Notes under the pieces: generated by a model
What the model was told of the DNA's origin: nothing
Seen by the model: only the letters and a program-made list of their open reading frames with translations
Databases searched by the model: none
Position numbers and translations under genes: made by a program
Shown here: piece after piece, positions 16,320 through 24,359 of the stretch
Layout: each line of letters begins with the position of its first letter
Numbering within the stretch: position 1 is the stretch's first letter
Source of the DNA: Bacillota bacterium
GTDB taxonomy: Bacteria > Bacillota > Clostridia > Christensenellales > Aristaeellaceae
Direction of reading: 5' to 3'
Assembly: GCA_023415145.1 (NCBI GenBank)
Contig: JAEZLW010000095.1
Location: 1 to 54,963 of the forward strand
Length of the DNA stretch: 54,963 nucleotides

Positions 16320-17318
16320 ATGTCAACAGATAGAACGAATAAGATGAAGCGAGTCGTGAAAAGCGCATATGTTTATGTCATTTTGCTGCTAGTCGTGATT
16401 GTGCTCAGCCAACTGAAAGGCCAGCTTTTTCAACGGGGCAACTTCCTGTATCTGCCGAATGTTACCAGCTTGCTTCGGATGTCTGTGCCGACCTTGATGA
16501 TCAGCAGCGTTTTCACCTTGATTTTCATCACGGGAAATATCGACCTTTCCGTAGGCAGCACGCTAAGCCTGACTACTGTAACGCATGCACTGCTGGTGCT
16601 CAATGGCTTTCCGTTTTTCCTGTCATTGGTTTTGGTGGTCATCCTGGGTGTGGTATTGGGCGCGATAAACGGTGTATTGGTCATGAGGCTTCGCATTACA
16701 CCTGTCATCGCAACATTGATCACGATGAACGCGTATCAGGGCATCGCACGATATCTCGTACCGCCGGGAACATCGTCGATCACGAGCACTTCGACGTTAA
16801 AGATGCCGGAGTGGATGGGATACTTCTCGAAAACCCCGGTGTTATTGGGCGTATCGTGGGCGTTTATCGCAGCGATTGTGCTGTTGATCGGCCTTGTGAT
16901 TCTTCAGAAAAGGACCGTGTTCGGCAAGTATTTGGTCGCGATCGGCGGAAACAAGACGGCGGCACAGCTTTCGGGCATTAATGTCGTAAAAACGGTAAGC
17001 ATTGTGTATGTTTTGATCGGTGCCATTTCCGCGCTGGCGGGCGTCGCCAGGGCGAGCTACCTGTTAATCGGCAATCCGTATACCGGTTCCGGCGTGGAAA
17101 CGGATGCGATCATCGCGTGCCTGCTCGGCGGAACGGTGTTCTCGGGCGGTGAAGGATCGGTTGTCAAGTCGTTTGTGGGTGCGCTGATTATCGTATGTCT
17201 GACGTTCGGGCTCAAGTCTGTGATCCCGGAGTATTGGCAGATGCTGGCGACGGGCGTTGTGCTGGTTTCCGCGGTAGCGCTCAACCACATGCTTTCCAAG
17301 GAACACGCCATAGCCTAA
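16320..17318 (+). CDS. RbsC-type sugar ABC permease 2
   Basis: Second permease, 332 residues, clearly paralogous to the first: FITGNIDLSVGSTLSL, NGVLVMRLRITPVIATLITM, FGKYLVAIGGNKTAAQLSGI, and CLLGGTVFSGGEGSVVKSF. AAAGGAATG precedes the ATG, 42 bases after permease 1. Systems with two different RbsC-like permeases, rather than a homodimer, are common in AI-2 and rhamnose-type importers, so the ligand need not be ribose. Confidence 0.92.
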   Translation: MSTDRTNKMKRVVKSAYVYVILLLVVIVLSQLKGQLFQRGNFLYLPNVTSLLRMSVPTLMISSVFTLIFITGNIDLSVGSTLSLTTVTHALLVLNGFPFFLSLVLVVILGVVLGAINGVLVMRLRITPVIATLITMNAYQGIARYLVPPGTSSITSTSTLKMPEWMGYFSKTPVLLGVSWAFIAAIVLLIGLVILQKRTVFGKYLVAIGGNKTAAQLSGINVVKTVSIVYVLIGAISALAGVARASYLLIGNPYTGSGVETDAIIACLLGGTVFSGGEGSVVKSFVGALIIVCLTFGLKSVIPEYWQMLATGVVLVSAVALNHMLSKEHAIA

Positions 17319-17416
17319 GGGATCAGCCGACGCCGCAAATGCGGATCGGATCAACCAGGGATTGTATTATAAGGAAGAAGTGGGATGCGCGAACTGTCGC
17401 ATCTGGAGGAGCAACA

Positions 17417-18058
17417 ATGTACGAGGCAGACAAACGTGAAATCATACACACGGCGCTTGAGATCAAAAGCTGCGGGCTGATCGCGCTTTCTGGCGGTAAT
17501 GTAAGCGTTCGCAAAGAGAACGGCGACATCATCGTCACCCCCTCCGGAACGTCGTATGAAACGATGCGGGAAGACGACCTGATTGTGTTCAAAGCAAGCG
17601 GAGAACGTATCGAAGGCACGCTCCGGGAATCGGTGGATACGGTTGCGCTCAAATACATTTACGACCAGCTGCCGGAAGTTAATGCGATTATCCATACGCA
17701 CCAGCCGTATGCCACCGCGGTTGGGCTGATCGGAGACAAGTTTCCGGCGGCGTTGACAACGCTTGCCAACGTTACCCTGGGCGAAGTCAATGTGGCGCCA
17801 TATTGTTCGGCCGCGAGCCTGGATATGGGTGTGCAGGCCGTGAAGTATTTGGGCGGAAGGCGTGCAGTAATCCTCAAGCACCACGGCGTGATTGCGGTGG
17901 GCGAAAAGCTCAAGGATGCGCTTTACGCAGCGGTTTACATGGAGGAAGCGGCAAAGGCGTATCTGGCCGCGAAAGCCGCCGGTGAAGTCGCCATTATGAC
18001 GGAAGAACAAACCGCGGATGCGGTTGAGATTCACAAAACATATGGGCAACGGAAGTAA
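17417..18058 (+). CDS. Class II aldolase/adducin-family protein (FucA/AraD-like)
   Basis: Zinc enzyme of 213 residues. The family pattern is complete: GGNVSVR at about 26-32, TPSGTSYETM, the zinc pair HTH in IIHTHQPYATAV near residue 95, and the third zinc histidine in KHHGVIAVG near 155. Members either cleave L-fuculose/5-deoxyribulose 1-phosphates to dihydroxyacetone phosphate plus an aldehyde, or 4-epimerise L-ribulose 5-phosphate. Length and the Pro-poor loop lean to the aldolase side, but its place beside a UlaE-like epimerase and an FGGY kinase also fits a UlaF/AraD role. Start ATG 17417 (TGGAGGAGC upstream), inside a longer open frame overlapping permease 2. Confidence 0.85.
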   Translation: MYEADKREIIHTALEIKSCGLIALSGGNVSVRKENGDIIVTPSGTSYETMREDDLIVFKASGERIEGTLRESVDTVALKYIYDQLPEVNAIIHTHQPYATAVGLIGDKFPAALTTLANVTLGEVNVAPYCSAASLDMGVQAVKYLGGRRAVILKHHGVIAVGEKLKDALYAAVYMEEAAKAYLAAKAAGEVAIMTEEQTADAVEIHKTYGQRK

Positions 18059-18136
18059 AAGCAAATTCCCCTTCGAAGCTTAACGCGCTCCCCGCTGAAA
18101 AACTCCCGATTCCATCACTGTTTGGAGGAAAGATCA

Positions 18137-19006
18137 TTGTACGACATTAGGGAAATCCCAATCGGACTATATGAGAAAGCACTCCCGACGTATTTATCCT
18201 GGGAGGAACGGCTGGCATCATCCAAGGAGGCCGGATACGGTTTTCTGGAGATGAGCGTAGATGAAACCGACGCTCGCATTGACAGGCTCAAGTGGTCGAA
18301 AGCTGAGAAGATCGAACTTAAGCAGTGCATGCAAAAGCTGAACATGCCCATACTGACCATGTGTTTAAGCGGGAACAGGCGGTTTCCCATCGGAAGCGAA
18401 AACATGGAAACGAGATTGCGTGGCATCCAGCTCATCAAGGATGCGATCGATTTTGCCCTTGATCTGGGCATTCGCATCATTCAGCTGGCGGGCTACGATG
18501 AGTACGCAAACCCGAGCAATGACGCAACACTGAACAATTTCATCGCTTCTTTGGAGGAATGCATTCAATACGCAGAGAGTCGAGCCGTTATGCTGGCGAT
18601 GGAAACAATGGAAAACGAGCTGATGAATTCCATTCGCAAAGCGAAGAGATATGTTGACACATTTCACTCGCCTTGGTTTAAAATCTACCCGGATATCGGC
18701 AATCTGACCGCCACGGGGCAGGATATCGAGTCTGATTATGTAAGCGGCAAGAATGACATTGTCGCCCTCCATTTAAAGGATACCCGGCCGGGTATTTTCC
18801 GAAAAATCCCATTCGGCGAGGGAAACGTGGATTTCGTTTCGTTTTTCAAGCTGCTGATCCGGGAGAAGTATCTGGGTCTGTTCGTCGTGGAAATGTGGTC
18901 GGACGAAACCGAGGATTCCATCCGGCAGGCGAAGAACGCGAGAATCTTTTTAATGGAAAAAATGAAACGATCCATTGAACAAATTCAATTGGAACACGTA
19001 TGCTGA
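18137..19006 (+). CDS. L-ribulose/L-xylulose-5-phosphate 3-epimerase (UlaE-like)
   Basis: TIM-barrel epimerase of the xylose-isomerase-like superfamily, 289 residues. The N-terminus IPIGLYEKALP is characteristic of UlaE/SgbU, which interconvert L-xylulose 5-phosphate and L-ribulose 5-phosphate. Candidate metal ligands are Glu in AMETMEN, Asp in YPDIGNL, His in VALHLKDT and Glu in FVVEMWSD. The TTG at 18122 is part of the ribosome binding site (TTGGAGGAAAG), so the start should be the TTG at 18137, giving MYDIREIPIGL. Confidence 0.87.
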   Translation: MYDIREIPIGLYEKALPTYLSWEERLASSKEAGYGFLEMSVDETDARIDRLKWSKAEKIELKQCMQKLNMPILTMCLSGNRRFPIGSENMETRLRGIQLIKDAIDFALDLGIRIIQLAGYDEYANPSNDATLNNFIASLEECIQYAESRAVMLAMETMENELMNSIRKAKRYVDTFHSPWFKIYPDIGNLTATGQDIESDYVSGKNDIVALHLKDTRPGIFRKIPFGEGNVDFVSFFKLLIREKYLGLFVVEMWSDETEDSIRQAKNARIFLMEKMKRSIEQIQLEHVC

Positions 19007-19025
19007 CCGACGGAGGAGGGAAACC

Positions 19026-19535
19026 ATGAGAGAGATCGGAATCAAACGGCTCACGAAGGAAAGATTTGAACAATATGGCTCCTACGCAAGCATATTGGAA
19101 CCCAGCGGGGCGTTCTTCGGCGAAGAGCCAGTTGTGTTTTACCACGATATGGTGCAGCAAAGCCTTGGTTTTGCTACCCAGGCATCTTACTCCGCATGCG
19201 TGGTCAATCAGCGTGAAAACATCATCACAAACGCGGAAGTGCATGATTATTGCCACGAAACGATCCTTTGCCTGGACGGAGACTATCTGATGCACGTCGC
19301 GCCCGCAACGTTCGATAAAGAAATACCATGTGATAAAATAGAGGTATTCCTCATCCCCAAAGGAACACTGGTCAACGTGAAAGCGGGCGTATGGCATCAG
19401 GCGGGTTTTCCTTACCGGTGCGACCAAGTGCATATCCTTTGCGTTTTACCGGAGCGGACCTATCAAAGAGATTGCTATTGCTTCGATATCCCAAGTGAGC
19501 ATCAAATCGCGGTGCTGGATACTTTTGTCGATTGA
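19026..19535 (+). CDS. Ureidoglycolate-lyase-like (AllA-type) cupin protein
   Basis: A 169-residue cupin-like protein. The opening IKRLTKERFEQYGSY and the later HETILCLDGDY, IEVFLIPKGTLVNVKAGVWHQAGFP pattern recall the AllA/DUF4867 group. True AllA cleaves ureidoglycolate to glyoxylate and urea, but there is no purine or allantoin gene nearby, so a sugar-related lyase or isomerase role is more likely (inference). Start ATG 19026 follows GGAGGAGGG; the longer open frame overlaps the epimerase. It ends 160 bases before the kinase gene. Confidence 0.65.
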   Translation: MREIGIKRLTKERFEQYGSYASILEPSGAFFGEEPVVFYHDMVQQSLGFATQASYSACVVNQRENIITNAEVHDYCHETILCLDGDYLMHVAPATFDKEIPCDKIEVFLIPKGTLVNVKAGVWHQAGFPYRCDQVHILCVLPERTYQRDCYCFDIPSEHQIAVLDTFVD

Positions 19536-19695
19536 AAAGGGCGCTTCGGACCCACTGGACGTATGGCCGTGACCGGCGTCAAAAGTGCACTGTGCTGGAT
19601 TTTTGCTTTCCGGCAATAGCTATCAGCCAGAGCACGACGGCTAAAGCCTGTATGCAGTTTTTAAGGATTGAAATGAATTGGGGAGACTGCCATCA

Positions 19696-21207
19696 ATGAA
19701 CAAACAATATCTGCTTGGCCTGGACAACGGCACCACGGTGACGAAAGCGGCGCTGTATCACATCGGCGGCGATGAGATCGCCGTTTCAAGCGTGCAAGTC
19801 AAGCCCATTATGGAAAGGGTAGGGTTTGTTGAGCGCGACATGAATGAACTCTGGTCTGCGAACGCGAAGGCCATCGTCGATGTCGTCAAAAAGGCAGGCA
19901 TCGATGCAGCGGACATTATCGGCGTCGCGGTGACGGGTCACGGCTGCGGCGCATACTTTGTGGACGTGGAAGGCAGGCCGGTCGGCAACGGGATCCTCTC
20001 CACGGATACGCGCGCAAAGGAACTTGTGGAACAATGGAACCATGACGGGACCTATGAAGCGCTTCTTCCCAAAACGATGCAAATCATATGGGCCGGACAG
20101 ATTTTACCGATCGTGGCGTGGCACAAAGCGCAGAAGAAAGCGATGCTTGACAGGGTGAGGTGGGTATTCCCCTGCAAGGATTATATCCGGTTTTGTCTTA
20201 CAGGTGAAGCATACGTGGAGTTAACGGATATTTCGGTGGCCAACGGCGTCAATCTCAATACGATTGATTACGACGATTCGATATTTGAGGCGTTCGGCAT
20301 TGCGGACTATCGGCACATTTTCGCACCGCTTAGAAAATGCACGGACAAATGCGGAATGGTCAGCAAATCGGCTGCCCGGCTCACGGGACTTACGGAAGGC
20401 ACGCCTGTCTTTGGCGGGTTGTGCGATGTCGCGGCGTGCTGCATCGGGACCGGCGTTATCTCTCCGGATAAGATGTGTATGGTAGCAGGCACATGGAGTA
20501 TCAATGAGTTTCTTTCTGAAAAACCGATCGCATCGAAAGAATTGTTTCAAAACGCGCTGTACTGCATGGATGGTTACTGGATGATACTGGAAAACAGTAT
20601 GACGTCTGCGGGGAACCTGGAGTGGTTTGTGAAAAACTTTATGGAACGGGAAAAGGCGGAAGCACCACAGAGCGGTAAAAGCGAATATGAGGTGGCCAAC
20701 GAATTGGTGGCAAGCGTACAGCCGGACGAGTGCCCGATTATATTCTTGCCTTATCTTTATGGAACGAACGTCAACGCGGATGCAAAAGCCTGCTTCTTCG
20801 GCATCAGCGGGCTGCATGAAAAAGCGCACATGCTGCGGGCGATTTATGAAGGCGTAGCATTTTCACATCGGGCGCACATGGAAAACCTGCTGCGCTTCCG
20901 GGAAACGCCAAGCAGCATCCGCATTTCAGGCGGGGCTGCGCGGTCAAAGGCATGGGTGCAGATCTTCTCCGATGTGCTGCAAATCCCCATAGAAATTTCA
21001 GCCGTGCGCGAGCTTGGCACATTAGGCGCAGCGATATGCGCCGGCATAGGCAGCGGAAAACTGAAGGATTTTTATCAGGCAGCAGACTTGTTTTCGAAAG
21101 TGGCGTATACCAGCACGCCAAACCAGGATAACAAAAGTATGTATGATGCCAAGTATCAGCGATACAAGAAACTCAGTCAAATGATGGACGTGGTATGGAA
21201 AGAATAA
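19696..21207 (+). CDS. FGGY-family carbohydrate kinase
   Basis: Sugar kinase of 503 residues. The N-terminal phosphate-binding loop is LGLDNGTTVTKAAL at residues 6-19, followed by DTRAKELVEQW near 105. The catalytic aspartate sits in GGLCDVAACCIGTG near 245, and the ATP-binding C-terminal domain has RISGGAARSKAWVQIFSDVL. It belongs with xylulose/L-xylulose (LyxK-like) kinases and would trap the imported sugar as a 5- or 1-phosphate. The start at ATG 19696 is preceded by GGGAGAC; the TTG at 19678 is less likely. It is the last enzyme before the SorC gene. Confidence 0.9.
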   Translation: MNKQYLLGLDNGTTVTKAALYHIGGDEIAVSSVQVKPIMERVGFVERDMNELWSANAKAIVDVVKKAGIDAADIIGVAVTGHGCGAYFVDVEGRPVGNGILSTDTRAKELVEQWNHDGTYEALLPKTMQIIWAGQILPIVAWHKAQKKAMLDRVRWVFPCKDYIRFCLTGEAYVELTDISVANGVNLNTIDYDDSIFEAFGIADYRHIFAPLRKCTDKCGMVSKSAARLTGLTEGTPVFGGLCDVAACCIGTGVISPDKMCMVAGTWSINEFLSEKPIASKELFQNALYCMDGYWMILENSMTSAGNLEWFVKNFMEREKAEAPQSGKSEYEVANELVASVQPDECPIIFLPYLYGTNVNADAKACFFGISGLHEKAHMLRAIYEGVAFSHRAHMENLLRFRETPSSIRISGGAARSKAWVQIFSDVLQIPIEISAVRELGTLGAAICAGIGSGKLKDFYQAADLFSKVAYTSTPNQDNKSMYDAKYQRYKKLSQMMDVVWKE

Positions 21208-21209
21208 AC

Positions 21210-21238
21210 GTGTCAAAATGTGGCCGTTGTGATATACT
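21210..21238 (+). promoter_or_regulatory. Promoter of SorC regulator 1
   Basis: GTGTCA at 21210-21215, 17-base spacer, TATACT at 21233-21238, in the 68-base gap before the regulator gene. It would let the regulator be made independently of the long operon upstream. Confidence 0.5.
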
Positions 21239-21275
21239 ATAACTTGAAAATTTTTTTAAACACGGGGTTTATAAC

Positions 21276-22229
21276 ATGGAATCGAAATTTGACATGCAGA
21301 TGATGGTACAGACCGCGAAGATGTACTACCTTGAGGGATTAACGCAGCAAAGCATTGCCAAAGAGCTGGGCATATCCAGGTCTTATATTTCGATGCTCCT
21401 TTCCGAAGCCCGCGACCTTGGTATCGTCAATATCAAAATCAAGAACCCGATAGAAAGCAATACGAAACTGTCAACCGCGTTGCAGGATGCATTCGGTACG
21501 CCGAACTGCTTCGTTACGCCAACCGTCGTCACCGCGCTGCTGCCGCTGACCAAAATCCTTGCCGCGCAGGGTGTGAATGTAGCCGAAAAGCTGATCGAAA
21601 GCCACTCGACGGTCGGCGTTGCCTGGGGGCTGACCTGCTATGAGTTTATGAAGGATTTTCCCAGCAATACCAACTTGACCGATGTGAATGTCGTACCGCT
21701 GATCGGCGGATCCCACCACTTGTCGTCGGAATTTCAGCTCAATGAAATGGTACGTTTTTTTGCGGAAAAGCTCAAAGGAACACCGTCGTTTATTTATGCC
21801 CCCGCGCTTGCTGAGTCAACGGAAATCAAAGCGCTTCATATGAAGAGCCAATACATGCAGTCCATTGTTGAGAAGTGGCGTAAAATTGACGTTGCTATCG
21901 TTGGCGTGGGTTCGCCGCCGGAGTATTACAGTGACAAAAGCGAGTTCGACCCGTATACGTTCAAAACCTTATATGATCAGGATCCGGAAAGAACAGTCGG
22001 CGACATATGCGCAAGACGTTTCAGCATTCAGGGAAAATTCCTGAACAATGAATACAACGAAAGAATTATGGGCATCGACGAAGAGAGCTTGAGAAATGCG
22101 AAATGCGTTCTGAGCATCGCGGCGGGCCAGCACAAAGTGTTGTCGATTATCGGCGCGCTGCGGCTGAATATCATCACGCATTTTGTCACAGACGAAAATA
22201 CGGCCAAGGCTATTCTCAAGCTGGTTTAA
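21276..22229 (+). CDS. SorC-family sugar-responsive regulator 1
   Basis: A 317-residue regulator. The N-terminal helix-turn-helix covers about residues 20-50 (LTQQSIAKELGISRSYISMLLSEARDLGIV). The rest is the SorC sugar-phosphate-binding domain: GVAWGLTCYEFM, VNVVPLIGG, VAIVGVGS, GDICARRFSIQG and a SIAAGQHKVLSIIGALR end. It lies directly after the FGGY kinase, so it likely senses a phosphorylated intermediate of this pathway and controls the importer operon. The TGACA-NN-TGTCA palindromes near 12.3-12.5 kb are candidate binding sites. It faces the second SorC gene tail to tail. Confidence 0.9.
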   Translation: MESKFDMQMMVQTAKMYYLEGLTQQSIAKELGISRSYISMLLSEARDLGIVNIKIKNPIESNTKLSTALQDAFGTPNCFVTPTVVTALLPLTKILAAQGVNVAEKLIESHSTVGVAWGLTCYEFMKDFPSNTNLTDVNVVPLIGGSHHLSSEFQLNEMVRFFAEKLKGTPSFIYAPALAESTEIKALHMKSQYMQSIVEKWRKIDVAIVGVGSPPEYYSDKSEFDPYTFKTLYDQDPERTVGDICARRFSIQGKFLNNEYNERIMGIDEESLRNAKCVLSIAAGQHKVLSIIGALRLNIITHFVTDENTAKAILKLV

Positions 22230-22263
22230 CCCCTGCAAAGCAAATCAACAGCGTATCAAAAAA

Positions 22264-22282
22264 GTGGCGATGCCACTTTTTT
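22264..22282 (+). terminator. Terminator after SorC regulator 1
   Basis: GTGGC (22264-22268) and GCCAC (22272-22276) over GAT, flanked by A-run and TTTTTT (22277-22282). The A/T flanks make it usable in both directions. Confidence 0.75.
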
Positions 22283-22303
22283 GAGTTTTTCCCTCGCCGC
22301 ACT

Positions 22304-22365
22304 GCACAAAGGCTGTGCCTTTGTGCGGCCGTTTGCTCAGGCAAGGTAGGAATTTCTTCGAAATT
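22304..22365. repeat. Inverted repeats in the gap between the two SorC genes
   Basis: GCACAAAGG is followed by CTGT and CCTTTGTGC, a perfect 9-base hairpin with a few more paired bases outside. About 20 bases further on GGAATTT and AAATTCC flank CTTCG. Function unknown; they may be leftovers of a small repeat element. Confidence 0.35.
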
Positions 22366-22461
22366 CCTGCGAAAACCACCGCACATGTCGCTGTTTTTCG
22401 ATTTAGCATTGGATGACTTCGGCCCTCCAATACCTCCATAAAGGTTGTTTGACGGTCTGCA

Positions 22462-22496
22462 ACAAGCCGCGGTTTTGCACCGCGGCTTGTTTTTTT
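22462..22496 (+). terminator. Strong hairpin and T-run at the convergent SorC gene ends
   Basis: ACAAGCCGCGG (22462-22472) pairs perfectly with CCGCGGCTTGT (22480-22490), then seven T. It terminates transcripts from the left; on the minus strand it directly follows the stop of SorC regulator 2. Confidence 0.85.
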
Positions 22497-23442
22497 ATCC
22501 GTTCAATACGGCCAGCGCCGCGCTGCGGTCGGTGATGAGAACGTTGATGTGTTTGCCCTTCAGCGCGCCTGTGATAACGTCCTTCTTTTCCTCGCCGCAG
22601 GCAACGCCGATGACGGTGGGAATCTTGCGCAGGTCTTTGAGGGAAATGGAGATCATCCGGTCCATGATGGGCGTTTCGCAAGGCGTTCCGTCGATGCTGA
22701 TATAGCGGCCGCAGATATCGCCGACCGCGCCTTCGCTCCGAAGTGTTTGCGCGTCTTCCAGGCTGATGTGGCCCGACCTGAATTGCGCGCTAAGCTCGGG
22801 GCGCGTCGAACCCAAGCCGACAACCGCCACATCTGCGACGGACAGCTTGCGAAAGTGCTCTTGTATGTGCGGTTCGTCCATTAACAGATCGCGAAGGATC
22901 TTGCTTTTGACCATGAACGGAGCCTGAAGCAGATAGCTGTCGCCGTTGAATGCGTTTGCAAGCGTCAGCGCGAGTGCGTTTGCGTCCGTGTCCTTCGTTT
23001 TATTGCCGATGCCGCCGAGCAATTGGATAACGTCTATCTTTTTATTGGCATCATGACGTATGTTCTTTACAACATAGCTTAAGGTTGTGCCCCAGGCAAT
23101 GGCCAGAAGAACACCATTTTCCAAAAAAGATTCCAGGAAAATCGCTGTTGCAGCGCCTACGTTCTGCTTACTCTCTTCCAGATTATGGCTGCTCGGCGCG
23201 ACGATGACGCGCGAAATGCCAAACCGCTCTTCAATCTGTTTGCCAAGCTCAATTCCCTGAGACGAAATGTCATCGATCCGGATTTGTACGATGCCCGACG
23301 AGATCGATGTTTTCAGCAAACGGGAAACGGTTGGACGTGATACATGTACTTTTTTTGAGATCTGATCCTGTGAAAGCCCGTCAATGTAGTAGAGTTTCGC
23401 GACTTTTATGATGAGATCTCGTTTTTCATTGCTCGATTGCAT
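22495..23442 (-). CDS. SorC-family sugar-responsive regulator 2
   Basis: A 315-residue SorC-type regulator. The helix-turn-helix is at about 20-50 (LSQDQISKKVHVSRPTVSRLLKTSISSGIV), followed by the effector domain with LAIAWGTTLSYVV, IDVIQLLGGIG, VAVVGLGSTRPEL, GDICGRYISIDG and GVACGEEKKDVI. It shares a control region with the microcompartment operon, so it is the prime candidate for its regulator. The start at 23442 is preceded by AGGAGTGATC. It is a distant paralogue of SorC regulator 1, not a recent copy. Confidence 0.9.
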   Translation of the reverse strand: MQSSNEKRDLIIKVAKLYYIDGLSQDQISKKVHVSRPTVSRLLKTSISSGIVQIRIDDISSQGIELGKQIEERFGISRVIVAPSSHNLEESKQNVGAATAIFLESFLENGVLLAIAWGTTLSYVVKNIRHDANKKIDVIQLLGGIGNKTKDTDANALALTLANAFNGDSYLLQAPFMVKSKILRDLLMDEPHIQEHFRKLSVADVAVVGLGSTRPELSAQFRSGHISLEDAQTLRSEGAVGDICGRYISIDGTPCETPIMDRMISISLKDLRKIPTVIGVACGEEKKDVITGALKGKHINVLITDRSAALAVLNG

Positions 23443-23471
23443 TTTTGATCACTCCTGTTGGCGATGATATC

Positions 23472-23500
23472 AATATATCGTTATCTTCATGAAAAGTCAA
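23472..23500 (-). promoter_or_regulatory. Promoter of SorC regulator 2
   Basis: On the minus strand TTGACT (23500-23495), 17-base spacer, TATATT (23477-23472). Confidence 0.7.
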
Positions 23501-23592
23501 TAGAAAACAAGAACAAATGACAAATTAATAGAACGAATGAACATAATATCACTCGGTATTTCATCATCACTCCAGAAAACAGCATTTAGGCG

Positions 23593-23606
23593 TGAACAAT
23601 TGTTCA
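23593..23606. promoter_or_regulatory. Perfect 14-bp palindrome, probable SorC operator
   Basis: TGAACAATTGTTCA is a perfect palindrome located 16 bases upstream of the -35 box of the microcompartment promoter. This is a suitable position for an activator or repressor of the SorC type. Confidence 0.6.
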
Positions 23607-23622
23607 ATTATCATCAAAATAG

Positions 23623-23651
23623 TTGACATTGCTGAACGCAAGGGATATATT
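23623..23651 (+). promoter_or_regulatory. Sigma-A promoter of the microcompartment operon
   Basis: Perfect TTGACA at 23623-23628, 17-base spacer, TATATT at 23646-23651, about 30 bases upstream of the epimerase start. I see no other strong promoter before 33.8 kb, so it probably drives all fifteen genes. Confidence 0.8.
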
Positions 23652-23681
23652 GATGATGTACTAATTGCTGGAGTGTTTTGT

Positions 23682-24326
23682 ATGATAAAAGTTTCTGCAT
23701 CCATCTTGTCGGCAGATTGGTTGCGATTGGGTGAAGAACTAAAAAGAGTGGAGGAGGCAGGATGCGACTGTATTCATATTGACGTTACGGATGGGCATTT
23801 CGTGTCCAACTTGACGATGGGGATGGACATCGCGCGCGCGGTGAGCGGATATACGAAGCTGCGTGTCGACGTACATCTGATGATTTCCGAGCCTGGCCGT
23901 TTCATCAAGGCATTCGCCGATGCCGGCGCGGACTCAATCACATTCCATGCTGAAGCGACGACTCACGCCTTTGAACTGATCAACGAGGTGAAAAAGCACG
24001 GGAAGCTCGTCGGCGTTGCGCTTGACCCCGCCACACCGGTGGAGACCATCGAGCACTATCTGGACCGTTTGGATATCGTTTTGCTGGTTTCGGTCTGCGT
24101 TGGCTTTGGCGGACAGGCGTATATCGACGCGGTTGATGAAAAGCTCAGGCGGCTTGCTGCAATGCGGGAAAGCAAAGGGCTTGCGTTCGAAATCCAGGTC
24201 GACGGCGGGATCAATGTGAAAAACGGCCGGGAGAAGCATATGCTCGGCGCTGATAATCTGGTGGGCGGTTCAATGGTATTCTTGGCGAACGATTTGCCGG
24301 AAACGGTTCGGGCGCTGAAAGAATAA
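23682..24326 (+). CDS. Divergent ribulose-phosphate 3-epimerase
   Basis: TIM-barrel epimerase of 214 residues, related to Rpe and AlsE. Both catalytic aspartates appear kept (Asp37 in DVTDGHF and the Asp of QVDGGINV), and the metal histidines fit HID and HLM. It departs from ordinary Rpe at normally near-invariant places: Thr36 in place of Met, Ser42 where DGHFVPN has Pro, and VSVCVGFGGQ in place of MSVNPGFGGQ. This suggests a changed substrate, for instance another ketose phosphate. The frame opens at 23592, but the promoter lies inside that part, so ATG 23682 (GGAG upstream) is the start. First gene of the microcompartment operon. Confidence 0.85.
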   Translation: MIKVSASILSADWLRLGEELKRVEEAGCDCIHIDVTDGHFVSNLTMGMDIARAVSGYTKLRVDVHLMISEPGRFIKAFADAGADSITFHAEATTHAFELINEVKKHGKLVGVALDPATPVETIEHYLDRLDIVLLVSVCVGFGGQAYIDAVDEKLRRLAAMRESKGLAFEIQVDGGINVKNGREKHMLGADNLVGGSMVFLANDLPETVRALKE

Positions 24327-24359
24327 AGCAAAATATGATGGTATGCAGGAGGGGTAAGC

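Noticed and set aside
19026..19535. Annotation of the cupin as D-lyxose isomerase
   Set aside because: The N-terminal LTKERFEQYG and the IPKGTLVNVKAGVWH pattern fit the AllA-like group better.
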